Assembly (NCBI GenBank): GCA_008508345.1
Contig: QNGE01000978.1
Coordinates: 81,238 to 145,237 of the forward strand
DNA length: 64,000 nt
Source: Paragonimus westermani
Taxonomy: Eukaryota > Platyhelminthes > Trematoda > Plagiorchiida > Troglotrematidae
Reading direction: 5' to 3'
This document shows positions 35,751-50,191 of this stretch, piece by piece. Position 1 is the first letter of the stretch. Each line of letters begins with the position of its first letter. A program made the position numbers and the translations under genes. The notes beneath the pieces were generated by a model. That model did no database searches, had not been told where the DNA came from, and saw only the letters and a list, made by a program, of their open reading frames with translations.

Positions 35751-38700
35751 CAAAATTCAATTATTTAACAGATCGGAATATAGGGTGAATACTGTTTCTA
35801 ATTTGTGGTTTTGGAAGATAATCTAACTCTTGATGGAGGGGTGCGCTTCCTTAAAAACGAAAGAATAAAACGTACGTTTGGATGTAACCAACGCTAAGGA
35901 GAATGTGTTCAGTCACCCACACTAATCCGGAAGATTATTCTTTAGACTGTAAAAACAGATTTGCGAAATTCATAAGTAAGCTTGATGACGTCGTATTGAA
36001 AAGCGTTATGAAAAATATAACACTCGAAGTGTTTATGTATGTACAGTGACAGGAAGTTTGTGAAACCGTTCCAAATGCACTATCCGGTTGAGGTGGAAGG
36101 AAAATTTTCAAAGCGGTCAGTTCACATATTCCTTTTTTTAACTCCCGACCCATCATCCCTCGTTAGAAATACCTGGCTGACCACAACTCACTTGTGATGA
36201 TTCACTCCACTAGTTCTGATTGTTCTACAAAAGATGCGGATCATACGAATGGGTGAGGGTGTACAAAAGAAAGGTCGTAATGCAGCCCGAAACGACGACG
36301 ACGAAAGAATAGCGTTCACAAATATAAACCCGGCCCATCCGTTTGATAGTCATCACAAGACAAACATACACTCTTGAACGCGGTGGTTTTGGGTATTCAT
36401 TAGGTACGGATTTGTCAAACACAATTCGTAAACTACAAAACTGTATCTCCTCTAGTTATGCAGATGATCAGTAGTTGCACAACCACTTTCTAACTGTGAA
36501 CAAAACAGTTTATCGCTCTCATAGAATTCTCAACAACCACGTTCCACGTAAAGTTTGTTGTACACTGCTAGTCGATTTATCCAACTTAGTGTCTCGTTAG
36601 TATATGACAACCCGTTTGACAACATCAACTAGGACCACCAGAAACAGGGAAGAAGTCCGGTTTTTTTGTAATCGGTCACTGATGCAATTACAAGGAATTA
36701 AATATGAAAACACTAATCAAGGTAGGTGAAAAATCAGGCAACCATTATAACGGAATACGAGAGAACGACTGACCAAACTTTGTTGCACTCGGTGCATCCA
36801 ATTGATTGTGGGCTAGGGTAGGTAATGTGTATCAGCACTCTCTGAACACATAGATCATACGTGGGCGACCAGGTGCAAATGACCAACGCAACGGTACTCA
36901 TTCTCTGACAGCCTCTGAACTCCGTTTAAGTGTCACTTATCACCAGATCACCGTTGAGGAACACAAACTGAAAATGGAACCGGACGTGCATGATTGGGTA
37001 AGTGTGTTTGGCAGCAGGTTAGAAGACAATTGTACGAAATTTGACGTTTACAGCAGTATTACCGTGAGCTGACGAATGATCCAAGTTTCCAATCAGTTAA
37101 ATTTAGTGAACCTATATAGCACACTCCCGATTAATCTTGAACAACATATTTACAACTCTGACCTCTTGAAGTTGAACACTATATTGTTCGAAGGACTCCC
37201 ACTGTGGATTGGATTTTGTTGTGCACATCATACGAATAGTCGGCCTCCTTTGGAAATTCCGACTGGATAACTGTTTCCTAATTTAGTAGAAGCAATTCCA
37301 TCAGCTTAAGTGAACTTGCGCCGTTAGTGACTGAAACTCACTGCAAACAAATATGTTGTTAACAAAGCGAAATCCATGGACATTCATTAATTTACAGAAA
37401 AAACGCGTGCAGCATGACTTTCAGACCATATGAGGTGACGGGAATCATTCTGGTGGACTGAAGTGATTAAGTTGCCAACGTAATTCATGTCCCAGAGAAG
37501 AATCTATTAGGATTAAAACGAGAGAAGTGAAATATCACCGACAAAAGAGACAATAGTTGATGCCTCCCAGAACGAAAATAAAAAGCCCTGTTCACACAGC
37601 AATTGTCGGACACATCTGTCACTCTAGATTGGTAATTCGCAGACCACATGGTTATTTGTGCGTTTAATTGCAGACTAGAGAAATTCTTAATACAAAAACT
37701 AGTGATGCGGAAGTAGAGGACGGGAAGTTAAATTCAGGTTCGTAGGCATTGATGAACTGAAGGGAAATAATTGTTGACAAAGGCGGCAGATTTTGTTACT
37801 AATACGTCGTTTAAAGTGTAACCGTGAGCTGAAGAGGACAACGGTCAGTGCAAACACGTTGTTCGGGGTTCTTGTGGGAATGGCGCTGAATGTACATTCT
37901 GACAAAGGAGAATGCCTGAGAGGAGAATGCTGACAATGAACCATAGGTTTAAAAATATTGCCCTTAAATCGAAAATGTGAAGTGCCGAGTGAGCAATGTG
38001 TTACAAATCGGCCAACAGCATTGATTGTTGTCGCCACTGGAGGTATCCCAATTGTCCATGTTCGGCATCAGACTAGGACTAAACCAGCCTATTAACACAA
38101 AGGTAAAATCGGGTTGTTTTGTTTCATCATGTCCGAAAACTTTATTTCTTGCCTAGTGAAGTTAACCTCCTGATGGTGACCAATCGTCGAAACGCAAGGA
38201 CCATGCGGAAATATTGTCAAGTTTTTCTCAATCTTTTTACCATAATAATTTTTAATTTACATTTAACTGTAGTTAGTGGTTGCCGCCTTCTCAGCATCGG
38301 TTAGTCTGAGTGACATGCAGAAACAAAGATTAACCCCTATCCAGAGGCATTACTACAAAATGTTTCATGCAGTCCACGCAGTATTACCACATGTCCGATT
38401 TCTGGCGGGTTCATATTAAATCAAACAGTGGAATTATTCTAGTAGTCTCTAGAGTTTACGTGAGCACTACAGTGTTGATCCAAACATGGTTCATTCACAA
38501 GACAAAACACTCTGATGAACAAATTTTCTCTCAATGATCAAGGCATGCATATGTGGACACCAAATTTTTGTACACAATGTGTGGAAGCGAATGAGAAATA
38601 TTTCATTTTACGTGGGCAATCCCTGGTATTTTGTCTCCGTCAAAGTTTGCGCGATATGTACATGGGTCTGGTGTGCATTAGATGGTGTCTGCCCTGCACT

Positions 38701-41700
38701 ACTACACCCGAAGGTAGCAGTTAGGTATGTTACCACTCTTTAGTATGCGGTAGTAGTCGATTCTAAATACGTTACTAGAGTGTGCCAATTATTCCCCCAG
38801 TACATCTTTTGCTTAGGTACAGGACAATAACCTACTGGATGGCAGTTCAATTCTCATGGAAGATGAAGAAGCGCTTAATCACTACAGAGCTGTGTTTGCG
38901 TTGTTTATGGCGCAGGGGGGCATATTATGCCAACGATGAATTTGAATTATCAGACTGACACGTTCTGATATGATAAACAGTAGGGTACTCTTCTGACCCA
39001 AAACGGGAACAACTGTTCAAGTTCCGGCCCCAATATCTCAAATATATTCCGCAGACTTTTACACTTCAGCTAAATTGACTGTGACTGTCGCGTGACTTGT
39101 TGAACACAGTGCACTGTCATATTCCCTAGAAACACAGGATACACATGTGATGAAACTCCATAGCCCTCTGCTTGAATGGTCAGGATTTCACTAACCCGCT
39201 GTCTTGAAAAGCGGTTCCATGATTAGAAAACTGAAGCAACCTTCCTGTTGTACAGGTTAATCACCCTTCGAAACTAAGTGATTTTCGCTGCACTCAAAGT
39301 ACGGCAGACAGACAGGTGGGTTTAAGCATTATCACATATTGCGTTAAAAGACTGTGTAGTACGGAGATTTCACAATCAGCCGGTGATCCGAATAATGTTT
39401 GATGACACTGGTAGAGTGCTCATATCCGTTTCTGGTACACACTTACCAAAATAAGCACCGTAGTCTACAAAAGAATTCTAAAGCCAGCAAGTTGTTTCTT
39501 CACTGCCGATGAGTTTCGTTGCAGCACTTCACAATTCCTTATTTCTATTTATCATCATTGGCAGATGATTTTCTTTCTGGCCATTTCTCCTTCGTTCATT
39601 TGGTATCTCACAGTTAGGGCTCTTATGTTCTCAGCCGACTCATTCTGTATTCGCAAATGCCGGAAAAAATATATGAACAGATTGAGAGTAACACAATGCT
39701 ATGTGCATGTTGTATCACTGCGTTTCAACCATCGCGAGTGGTCCTTCTCACGAGTATTGTAACTGATTTCCATAGCTTCTAACATTGTGTTATTCTCAAT
39801 CTGTCTTGTCAACAACATGTTAAGCAGGACGCCTAAAACGTTCGGTTTCATCCACACTAAATTTGGTTAGATACCATGCAAGTGATTAATAATCGAATCG
39901 CTGCGAATAAAGTAGCTTATATCTTTCATATTCTTATTCAAGTTGACGTTGTGATCTCGGTAAAGCCCATCCTATAGCTGAAAAGAGTGTGAGATGTCGG
40001 GTGACTAATTTGGGTTACTTTGGGTTGTTTGTTCATTGAATTTTGCTATTATCAACATTAACTGTTAACACGACTCAGAGATAATTCGCCATTCTTCGTT
40101 AACGCCTCAATAACACAGGTCAAACTTCAATTACTTACATCAAGTGGAATGCAAAACGTATATTTCTAGAAAGTTTCTGAGATAACATTTTAATATGCAT
40201 CGATATTTGCACAAATAAGGTCCTGGGCGCAATGGATACGTATTTATAATAAACGGTCTACTTTGGATAAGTAACGCATATCGTGTTTCTTGTCACCGAA
40301 AGATATTTCAAAACATACCTTTGTGATGAATCACCGAGTGAGCAGGTCCACATAACAGCAACTCATGTAGTGTGATTAGCGGCGTCTCTGGAAGCAGGAG
40401 GTGCACAAGTCTTCAAACCTGCGTGTCATAATACGTACCGTAGTTTGAATGAGTTCGTGAACATTCGTCTATTTTTTTAGCCCACGCTTTATTTTTCGAT
40501 TCGCGTTTTCTTCCCCGCTTAGCGCAACTTTGTACCATTAAATGATACTCATTAAATCTGGATTGAAAGAGGATTAGATGGACACTAGAGTGAAACAGTC
40601 GAATATCGTGTTATAATTTGTACTGCTGCTTTTGTGAATATATGTACACAATGTATTCCATGCTCCAGTAATTACCAGCCTCAAGCCAATATCCAATTTC
40701 GTTAAATCTTACCCACCGCGGCAGTAATCAGAGATCTTGGGGAAATTATTTACGATGTGTGATGTTTTAAGAAAGTTTGACAAATCGCCATTAATCTCTA
40801 CACGCGCGCACAACCAGAGCCCTATTCCACTGTCCACGTTTTGCCCTTTCATGCATGCGCATCGTTATCTCCCATGCATGGCAAACAAATGGCAAGCTGA
40901 CACTTTGTCCTGGATAACAGCAACAACCACGGAAACTAATGTGAAACAGTCAAAAGACACTGTTTCGGTTTTCGGAACATCACGAAAGAAACATGGGGCA
41001 AAGAAGGCGGGATAGTATATTTTACTCAATCACATTTCGGTAAATGCCAGTATTCCCGAGTTCCCACGGACTGACAACACAGTGACCAAACTAGGATAAC
41101 CACTAAGAAGGAATGTATTCAAGAAAACTGTTTCTCCTCAGAGTGTTTTAACTCTGACCGAGCGTTTGGTTGACAACATTTTCAACGACCACTTTGGTAG
41201 ATGTCATACAGTTCGTTGTCTTGGTCTTCACTTCACACCGATGACATGAAAGTCAAGCAATTGTAGGGGACCTGATGGAACAATCAACAGATAGAAGGGT
41301 AATGTCGATTATTGGAACATTAATTTTGGTAAAACTTTGCAAATTCAATTCTAGAACATAGTACGTACGAAGTAATCGAGGTTGGTTGAAAAGTACGCCG
41401 AGAATGAAGCGGTACAGGCTAACTTTAACCATGGGGTAAAATTTTCACTGGGCTTTGGATGTATTTTTGATGGCGACTGACCAACAGTATCAACGAGACT
41501 CGTTATACCTTTGGCTTCCACAGTGCGCAGCGCTGAATTATACTGTTCAGGTGTCTAAAATGCGAGACACTGTTAAACAATAAACCGTTGAATTATAGTG
41601 TACGTTACAAGCAATACGACTAGGGACCAGAAGAGTTAAAATAGCATGAAACGCATCAACCAACCGTTATGGATGAAACCAAAGATCTAATCTTCAAAAC

Positions 41701-42676
41701 GTGTGCAAAACTTAAGTCTACCAAGCATTTTTTGAAAATATTTCGCAAGACAAAGCGCAAAGTGGAATATTATTAACATCCCAACAGGACGTACTAAACA
41801 GAATTATGCACAGATACTCTTGAATTAAAATTACAACAGTACAACATGGTAAATTGTTTCACGAATGGAAGCAATCCTAACTAACTGATGAAAATCAATA
41901 GGGTGCAGTTTTTTTTCACCTAAGCAGGCTACTGTTCAGAATCTGTTAGCTGGAAGAAATTTCGCATACAAAGAGTCTAAAAGTGAGCGATTGGTCTTCT
42001 CTCATAAGTAGACGAGTTTATGAGGTCCGAGTTGTCTGAGGACTAAAATGAAACTTGGAAAACGTTACCTTTGAATAGTTTAGTTGCACCTCTCATTTAT
42101 ACTGTGCAAGTGCATATTGATCTCCGTGATTTATACTTATCTCTGGTGATGTATCAGTGTCATCGTAGAATCAGAGGTCTTCACCAATTATTCCTTATCA
42201 GCTCCACTATAGGAAGCTCGACCTCATTTAAACTTTCACTTTTCAGTAGAAACGGTTTCTGTTTTCGACGTGTATTTCGAGTTGTTCACAACCAAGACCA
42301 AATTCATAACATCACACGCAAATGTAAGATAGCAGTGTTATAGTGTTGTCTGACCGTTATCCAGCTATCTGGGCCTGGTGTTTGATTGTCAACTAGCAAA
42401 ATTTATGAAAATTAACGTGCTGGCAATCAACGCATTATTCAGCCTAGCTACTGTTGTTCTTACAATTGCATGTCAATACGCTTCATCCAACTGTTGCGCA
42501 TACTAGTCCGTATGTTAGCCACAGCATGGTAAGACGGGATGTTGATTAATCTGCAGCTGATGTACGATGTGATTCAGAGGAACAATCGGAGAATCCTGGT
42601 CTCACTCTGTACTGACCGAAACAAAACAAGTACTGTCGTATTTATTGGGAATTTAGGAGTGAACGGCGCAAACAGG
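35751..42676. other. No assignable feature
   Basis: About 7 kb with only short or motif-free frames, such as 37699-38037 (-, 112 codons) and 40737-41015 (+). Near 38990-39030 AACTGTTCAAGTTCCGGCCCC resembles the SINE B-box region, but no body follows. Confidence 0.45.
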
Positions 42677-42858
42677 CTACATGGAACGTAAATTTGGGTA
42701 ACAAAGGAGTAGAACTGAACAAGAACAGGCCTTTGAGTTTTTAGGTTGTTCGTGATCTCGGATGTGCTTAGATATTTGTCGTGTTGTCCGACCGATGTGG
42801 TCTTCCAAAACAGAAAGCAAACGGATGGGCACAATAGGTTGTGGCATGAATGGGTCAT
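42677..42858 (-). pseudogene. Penelope-like GIY-YIG fragment
   Basis: The minus frame reads PIRLLSVLEDHIGRTTRQIS, then KHIRDHEQPKNSK. This fits the endonuclease core YIGRTtR.ls.RireH.p; the usual Tyr before IGRT is His here. The CxxC pair expected upstream is not in frame. Flanking frames shift quickly, so only about 40 codons can be followed. The element differs from the one at 6.5 kb (IGRTDRSLRHRTKEH). Confidence 0.6.
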
Positions 42859-42964
42859 ACGTCATCCTGACGGGTGTATAAAACTGATTTGGAAACAAGC
42901 TGAACATACAGATGTGTCGCAAAGTGGGCCATTAACTTTTATGGTCATAAATACTGTGACAGAT

Positions 42965-43075
42965 TTCATAATTTAGGCGAGATTCGAGTAAAAGCAATCC
43001 GGCCTCCGGTTGGATTTGAGCAGGCGACAGAAATAGCGTAACCAGAAGTGGCAAGTTTTTTTAACAGCTGAGCCA
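42965..43075 (-). repeat. Possible tRNA-like head of a SINE
   Basis: On the minus strand GTGTGGCTCAGCTGTTAAA could be an A box and CTGCTCAAATCC a B box about 50 bp later. GTGTGGCTCAGCTG recurs at 7270-7300 (minus), and GTGTGGCTGAGCG starts copy H. No family body follows. Weak. Confidence 0.25.
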
Positions 43076-46000
43076 CACAGTGTCGTTGTAGCTCCAGCTT
43101 CATCGTTCGGGTCGTCTGAGCTAACGGTTATTTCGTGTTTCATTGATCAGTTTACAGAGGTCTTACTGAAAAGACACACTATTACGTGACACACTTTTCA
43201 ACTGACTGTGCTATCAAATAAACCCCTGGTTTACGAAATTTTGTCTCTAATTTTGTGCAGATGTAGCCTTGGAAATCAACATTATTTCGGATTGATACGA
43301 GAAGGATGTAGGGTTATATGTGCTGTTTAGTGGAACAAACTCGGTTACGGTTTTCTCTTAAAATATTAAGAAACGTTACAATCTCTGGGTAAGGGATCCT
43401 GGTTGTTGTGAGAGTTTCCCTTACGACCTCACTTCATGTAGCATAGGACAAGACCAACAGAATGTGGTGAACTACTCGTCACTCTGTGGGCTGATACACC
43501 TTGACACAATGTTCTGACTTAGGTAAAGGAATTTCAGGCTATGAAACGCAATACACTCGCTATGTCCAACTTAAACATCCCCAAATGCAGCTGTTGAGTC
43601 CACTGGGTTAAACCAAAAGTCGCTTACAAAACCAACGTAAAAACCGATACCCGGTTTCGTCGATTGTTTACAGATGTTAGTCGGCTGATCGTCAAAACAA
43701 CGTTGATTTACGCGGTGGACGCAACCAGCAGCAACGGATGGTTAAGTCTCAAGGGTTTTTTTCTAAAGGTTACACATCTTTTTTCGAGGAATCTGTATTG
43801 ATTATTATGACGACTCAGTCTTGGTACGCAAGTGACCAAATAATTACTTTGTAGTGTTTTTTCTCTGCTGGTAATGTAATTCCACGACACTGTTAATCTC
43901 AGCACGTTACTGTACAACATACCGAAAGCCTAGCAGCGCACGTCATAGCTTGATGACCGTTGGGGTCCGAAGTTTTATATGCTTCGAAACCAGTAAGGAC
44001 ATTTGAATGAATATAACTTTCTAGCTCTTTTGACATATCGATCAAACAAAATATGTTTTTAATGTGCATTTGAGTAAATTGCTCGGGTTGTGTTTTCAAG
44101 ATCAGTTTAATATTCCCATAACCGTTATGTTATTCTGTAACAGGTACCAGTCTGGTCATTTTAAGGTGATCAGCCAGTACATCTTTATGAACTAGTGGTA
44201 AGCTGACGGCTCATAAAGCATACTTCTTGATAAAGGAAGGGACTTCAGAGTTCTGATATGAATAAAAGTTGTGGATATTTGAAAAGGAGTGAAATTGTCG
44301 GTATTTACGGAGGATACCTGGATTGTGAGAAAATGTGTGGAATGCCGTGATTTAACTCCCTCGGAACTTTAGCAAACCCATTTTGGTAGTTGGGTCACTG
44401 CATTTGACTTCGAAATATCGTTACCCTATTGGGGCTGTTATGGAAGAGGAGGATAATTAATGTACCGGTGGCCTTCGTGGATCGGCTTTCCCGACTGTGT
44501 GAAAAGTTTTTAGGTACGAGTGGATCGAATTCTTTATTCAATCACTGACCATTGTATGCATACGATTAGGGTCATAGGCGATTGAGATATGCGTTGAATA
44601 AAAATCTTCCCTTGAGGACTTGTTACATGAGGCCCCAGAGAAAGTCTGTGTCTCTGCCTAACTTATATCACTGGAGTATCAACATCTGCTGAGCGAACTC
44701 GATGGTAGACGCTCAAAAGACAGGCACTGAATTTAGTCACTACTTTTTGTCATGATGGTCTGGCATGGTATTACTAAGCTGATCCAAAACCGGCGATGGG
44801 TCTCACAATTTGATCCTCACCATCCCCACATGGTTTTTCGGGGATGTGCGCACAGTCGTTTATGGACGCAAATTTCTCTCGCAAACAAATAGTATATTGA
44901 ATTTGTTTTTTTCACAAGTTGTATCCTTCGAGACAGTTTAGTTCTTCATTGATTTCACTCCGCTTGTCTGTTTCGGATGTGCGCATGATGGCCTCGACAG
45001 GTAAACAGCCTGGTAGTGAGCTCAAGACACGTTTTATCAGTTTGAGACAATGCTCAATATTAGAATAAAATCAGGTACCCTAAGTGTTGACTCATAATGA
45101 ATCCATGAATTCCTCTACGAACAGTCGGACGTGCAACTGGGTGAGGAGTGAGAAAAATATTCCATTTTCACATATCTTGGACGGGTTGTCTACTCCCTGG
45201 AAATGCGCTTCTGTCGAAGGACTGCTACCACGTAGATATAAACTTCAGCTTTAGCCTCATCCGGTGAGGTAAAATCCTCAAGAATCGTCCCCCATTTACC
45301 AGCGCTTTGAAGTTCCACGTCTAGTATCGACACGGTCAGTTCGCAGGACAATTCACTTCTCTTCCAATCCGTCTAGATCAAATGAGATTACCTTTGTGAA
45401 TTTGTCTTCAACCACAAAACCGTATTAATCACTTATTAGTTTGCAATGTTTGTTTCCCTCTTCCGCAATTAGTCATTTAATTTTGAGGCATTGTACCACT
45501 ACCAGTGCAGATCAGTGTGATGCAATTTTGTTATGTATCTTGTTAACAGCTCTCCGACTATTCGGTGCAGAATGATCCGATGGCAAAAATTTCGCAATTT
45601 CATTTATTTGGCCATAACCCATTGACTAACACACAATTAACTGCATCTCTTCAGTAAAAATCGCCATGCAGAAGAGCGGTAGTCGCATGTTCGCTGATAA
45701 TTTATCCACGTTTTTCTCGACATAAAGGAAGGCAACGCTGTCAAATTGGGTTTAGTTTAAAAAATAAAGTTGATGAGTTTTGACCCATCAAACAGAACCA
45801 GTTAATTAGATCAGACATTTCGTTCCACTGCTTTAGCAAACTTGATCCATTGTTTCATTAGTTGAGCAGAGTCTGAACTCGGTCGTGTAATATGCTTGTT
45901 CGCATTTTGCAAATTTAAACTCTCTAATTTGTTCAATGATCTGCTTACGCCTGTATTCCCCTTGGTCAGCTAGTCAACGAAATCGAAAGGTGGATCAGTT

Positions 46001-48158
46001 AAAGGCTGGCCAAGCAGAGTTGAAAAACCAGTGTGCGACATTGTCGATAACAATAGATTAGACCATGACAGTACAGTCGTTACCTCCAGCTGGTTACTAC
46101 AGTTAGTAGCCTAGCTCCAATGCGCCTCATGCTGTTTGTAAAGATATGAAACATGTACAACGCGTTCGTCTTGCGAAATAGCTGGCTACCTTATGCCTTC
46201 CAGCTCACCTCCATCTATGCCAGCTCATTGATTCAACTTTCACTAGCACGCACTCGAAATTTATACCAAATTGGCAATGCAGACTGAACACCGTGACAGT
46301 TGGTTAAGAACGTTTTTTGTGAAACCAATGATATTTCCAGTTTAAAAGATACTGATCAAGCCTTTTAGAACAATCTGCACGAGGCAAGAATATCATTGTG
46401 TATTGTTGATGTCTTTTAATGGGAAAATAATCAACTTTATTCGAAGATCCATTCACATATTCGCATTGACAGCGTACTGTCAATTATTCAGCAATCTTCT
46501 GTAGGACGTATCCGTGGGAGAGAAGGTACACGAACACTTATGAGGAGGTTACACTACGTACTACCATGTCAGAAATGCATTCGATGTTGGCACAAACAGG
46601 TGCGTTGTTACCTATATCATTCTGTTCTCTGAGACTTTTTGATGCTCGCAGTGAGACGTTTATCGTTGACTAAGATCAACGTCTTCTTTGCCGATCACGT
46701 GAGTAATCCACAGCCCCCGTCTCTTCCAATGAAGCTCGATTAACCACGGATGGTTTTACGGGAGTTTACAGCTCCAGTACATTCATGACGTTTAGAAAGT
46801 GTCATATTAACTTCTAATGAACAATGTACAAAGACATGGTGGCAAAATCTCACGTGAAGGTCTCCCAATTAGAAGGTAATAAAATTACAAGATCACTCTG
46901 AGGAAATCACTGGGCAACCAAGTTGACAAAAGCTTGGTGGTCCATGCGTACGCAACTGCTGTGCTTGCCACCTGTAGTGGATTGATTTCATTGGACCTCT
47001 TTGGGTTTGCATACACAAAATACATATAGGACGGCTGATCTGTCGTATGCTAAATTAGGCTGCTTTCAGTCTTACTGCAGTTTTCCTAGCGTAGCGCGTC
47101 AATATTTCACTGCTCAGAAAGTAAATGGACAGAACCGTCACTGTTGAAGCTTCAGTAAGCCTTTGGATGCTGAACAAGCGGTCATTCGGAATTATTCAGA
47201 CATATTTACTAGATTCTCATTGTGAATGTAGATAGGACTGAGTCTCAACAGTTACACACAGGTCAGCAATGTTTAAACGTGAGAAAGATCTAGTGTTTTA
47301 CGTGGAGGAGGGTGCGCACCAAGACAGTGCCATTCACCAACGGTTACTCGGTGCACAGGTGCTGAAAATTTAAATATATATAATTATGCCATTATACAAA
47401 AAGACTCCATCGTTATCATCAGACCAGATATTTCCAGTGAGATTTACTCAGGCTCAAGTGGCGCTTTCTGTTGGAACGTTTATGGGGGTTGTGTCTGAAT
47501 CTTTCTCATGCATGCTGATGTACATGCGACTGGTTCTGCTGAGCTTGTTTCGAAACGAAATAACTGGTGCCTTCTCAAGATCAAGCTCTCGTGCGTTGTC
47601 TAAACGGATTTGCGACTGGCTATGGGTTAAAATCAATGGACTCAGTATGGCCATTTCTAAGGCCATGATACAGAAATGACTTAAGTGTCAGCTCAAAACA
47701 CGGACGTCCAAATGTTGAAAATGTTGGACTACTAGCCTCATTTCTAAAGGACACCACTTGTTTACACGCGTGTGCTTTTAACTAATCTAGTGAAGATGTT
47801 AACCGGCGCACGAACTCCAGCTGTAACCCACCGATCACTTACGATTTGCAAGCATTCATGGATTGAACAGGTTATGTATTTGCAGACCGTGTTAAGCTCA
47901 TCTTAACTTCTTCACGGCTAGTTTCTGAAAATCTCACAGTACTTTAACACATCTGTCACCGTTTGTACTTCGTGAAATTATACTCATTGATCCATCCATT
48001 GTTTGAACCGATTTATATATTCTTACAGAGGGAACCAGCATGTGAATCTAAAGGCATAACTTACTGAGACTATTCGAAGTCCAGATGTGTAAGGCCTAAC
48101 CCAGGGCGATGGTGAGTGAGAGACCAACGGACATTGTCATTCTAATCAACTGAAACAT
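43076..48158. other. No assignable feature
   Basis: Frames at 47386-47679 (+) and 47454-47666 (-) overlap antisense and neither shows a motif. A 59-codon plus frame around 45890-46058 has a heptad-like RNRKVDQLKAGQAELKNQ. Near 46980-47000 WIDFIGPLW recalls the start of a gypsy integrase core, but nothing around it agrees. Confidence 0.4.
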
Positions 48159-50191
48159 ATGTCTAAGACGCACTTCGCTTTTCTGGGCTATTTTACAGGA
48201 CGCACACTCGATGGTGAGCGAGTTGTGGAACAGTCCCATTTGTTAGATGATCCCAAGGTTTTAGTGGTGGGGTTCCATCTAGAATCTCTCGTCTGTTGAT
48301 TGGGAAACTGAGGTCAATCATTTACAACAGTTCGTTCGTCAAAAGTAACCAAGCGACCTCTTTTCAATTTACGACTAGTGTGGACTGCTGTCCTAAGCAC
48401 TTGGGAACAGTGTTACCGACTGTTAAATGTCTGCTGTCAGTGGGATAGTCTGTCTGATCGCTTCACTTATTCAGCAGAAAAGTCAAGTAGGCTTACCTGG
48501 CAGTTGGTTTGCGACGCTAGCAGATTGTCATGATTTGAGCTCAGTTTGAAAGCCTTGCTGCTTCCTATTTCACGGCGTTATGTTATTCGAAAGAGTCTAA
48601 ATGAACAGATTACTCATTTTTTCTTAAAAGTGGAGTTGATCGCTTATCACTTGTTCGGAAAGAGGCTGTACAGAAAAAAGTGTTCACTGTTGACCCTGAA
48701 CTTTCACGCTTATTCACCTTAAAGGAGAAGAATAGTGCGTGGATGAGTTACCAATTCGTTGAAGTGTGTGCCACACACGTGCGGCGACTTACTAAAATGC
48801 CTGAAACAGCTGATGTCCAATTTCAACTGACCCTCACACTAACAGTACAGTAATTACTGTACTTCACGCTGAAAGGCTAACTTCACTGGTGAGTTCAATG
48901 GGATGAGATAGTCCAAACCAGATTCGAGCCAGTTATCACCAATATTTCGGACAGTATTTTTCGTGCACTGCAGATTTTATGCTCCATGTTTGTGATTAAA
49001 TTGTTCAGTGTATAATATTTACACATCGTCTTCACAATAGTGTCTGTTCTAGGAGACCGCTGAGTGCCAAAACTTTGTAGAGTAGTAGTCGTCTAAACTG
49101 TACTAAATGGACAGATCTGTTGACTGTCAACGTTTAGTAATGTGAGAGGCCTAATTCATAAATAGGCCAGTGAATCCGCCCTACCCTGTTGACCATACAG
49201 ACAACGTTAAAATTGTTGGTATTCTCGTGAGTTAAGTACGACAGTATTAGTTTGTGTAACATGTGGTTTGCCTATTAATCTCATGTGTAAAAATGTTTCA
49301 ACTAAACCTCATAGCCATGATCCGGATTATTTAGGTGATGAAATTAAAGGTTCCACAAGCTCAAGAACACAGTGGTGGTAGACAGTCGAACATCGCAGGC
49401 GTAAGGATAATGCTTACAGAAGTCATCGCAGCTTTAGAAAACATGTTTGGCTGTACTGTAAAGATTGTGGAACACAATTAACGGTACCTAACTGAGCTGT
49501 GGGCCGTATTTCGGGTCACCCTGATGAACAGACATTGACTTTTTATCTGATTTGGACATGGACTTCTTTGTGGTTGAAATGAGATATCGTTTGTGATCTT
49601 CCACAAGGACACCTCGTGATCGTCACTTAAGCATTCACTCTTTCATTCCTCAGGTAACTCGACACAGTGGTATTGCAAACTATCTATATTGTGGGCACAA
49701 AAAAAGTGACCTTTTTGCATATGGTCAATCACATTGACATAATGCTGCTTGTGGAGTTCAACATAACTATTTACTTCTAAGAATTTGTCTTTTTCCCATC
49801 ACCATCCTATTTACAGTTGCGAGAAAAACAAGCTCAACAAATTCATCTGATGAATGTCACAACTCTGTACGATCCGCTTTGTCATAACTGTTGTGAAAAC
49901 GACGAGATTGGAGGCGCTAACACTCTAACTAACATGTTGGATCAAAGGCGTGCCTCAGAACTATTGTTGCTCCGGATCCACTATGTGGCTCTTCCGACTT
50001 CCAGTCTCTCAAATATCCATCGAGGAAGACGAGAGTGTTTCACAATGGAGTTAGTGGGCATCCAAAACTCAGCAAATTGTGCGGAACTTATCATGATGCA
50101 TTTCTCCATTTGGAGCCACAGTGGGAATTACTCTGGGTATACATGCACGAACGTTTACCCACCAAAAAATCATCAGTCTACACTATCATAA
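48159..50191 (+). other. Cluster of exon-like open frames, possible decayed multi-exon gene
   Basis: Successive plus-strand open stretches occur at 48159-48296 (46 codons from ATG), 48251-48445, 48534-48719, 48605-48850 (82 codons: VRKEAVQKKVFTVDPELSRL, WMSYQFVEVCATHVRRL), 49211-49378 and 49382-49492. The last two share one frame and are rich in Cys/His (CVTCGLPINLMCK, HSHD, then LYCKDCGTQL), which could be a zinc-binding module such as a B-box. A frame ending FIPQ meets a strong donor CAG|GTAACT at 49653/49654. An acceptor TATTTACAG ends at 49816, and the frame continues in the same phase with LREKQAQQIHLM (49817-50191). A B-box followed by a coiled coil would suggest a TRIM-type protein, but stop codons (49379, 49493) break it and I cannot confirm any family. 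Confidence 0.25.

Noticed and set aside
39180..39215. CCGCTGTCTTGAAAAGCGG looks like a tRNA anticodon arm with a TGA anticodon
   Set aside because: No matching D arm, T arm (B box) or acceptor stem could be found at the required spacing.
46680..47100. FFADH (near 46685) and WIDFIGPLW (near 46980) as retroelement RT or integrase motifs
   Set aside because: Neither is followed by the other conserved blocks of those domains; frames close within a few codons.
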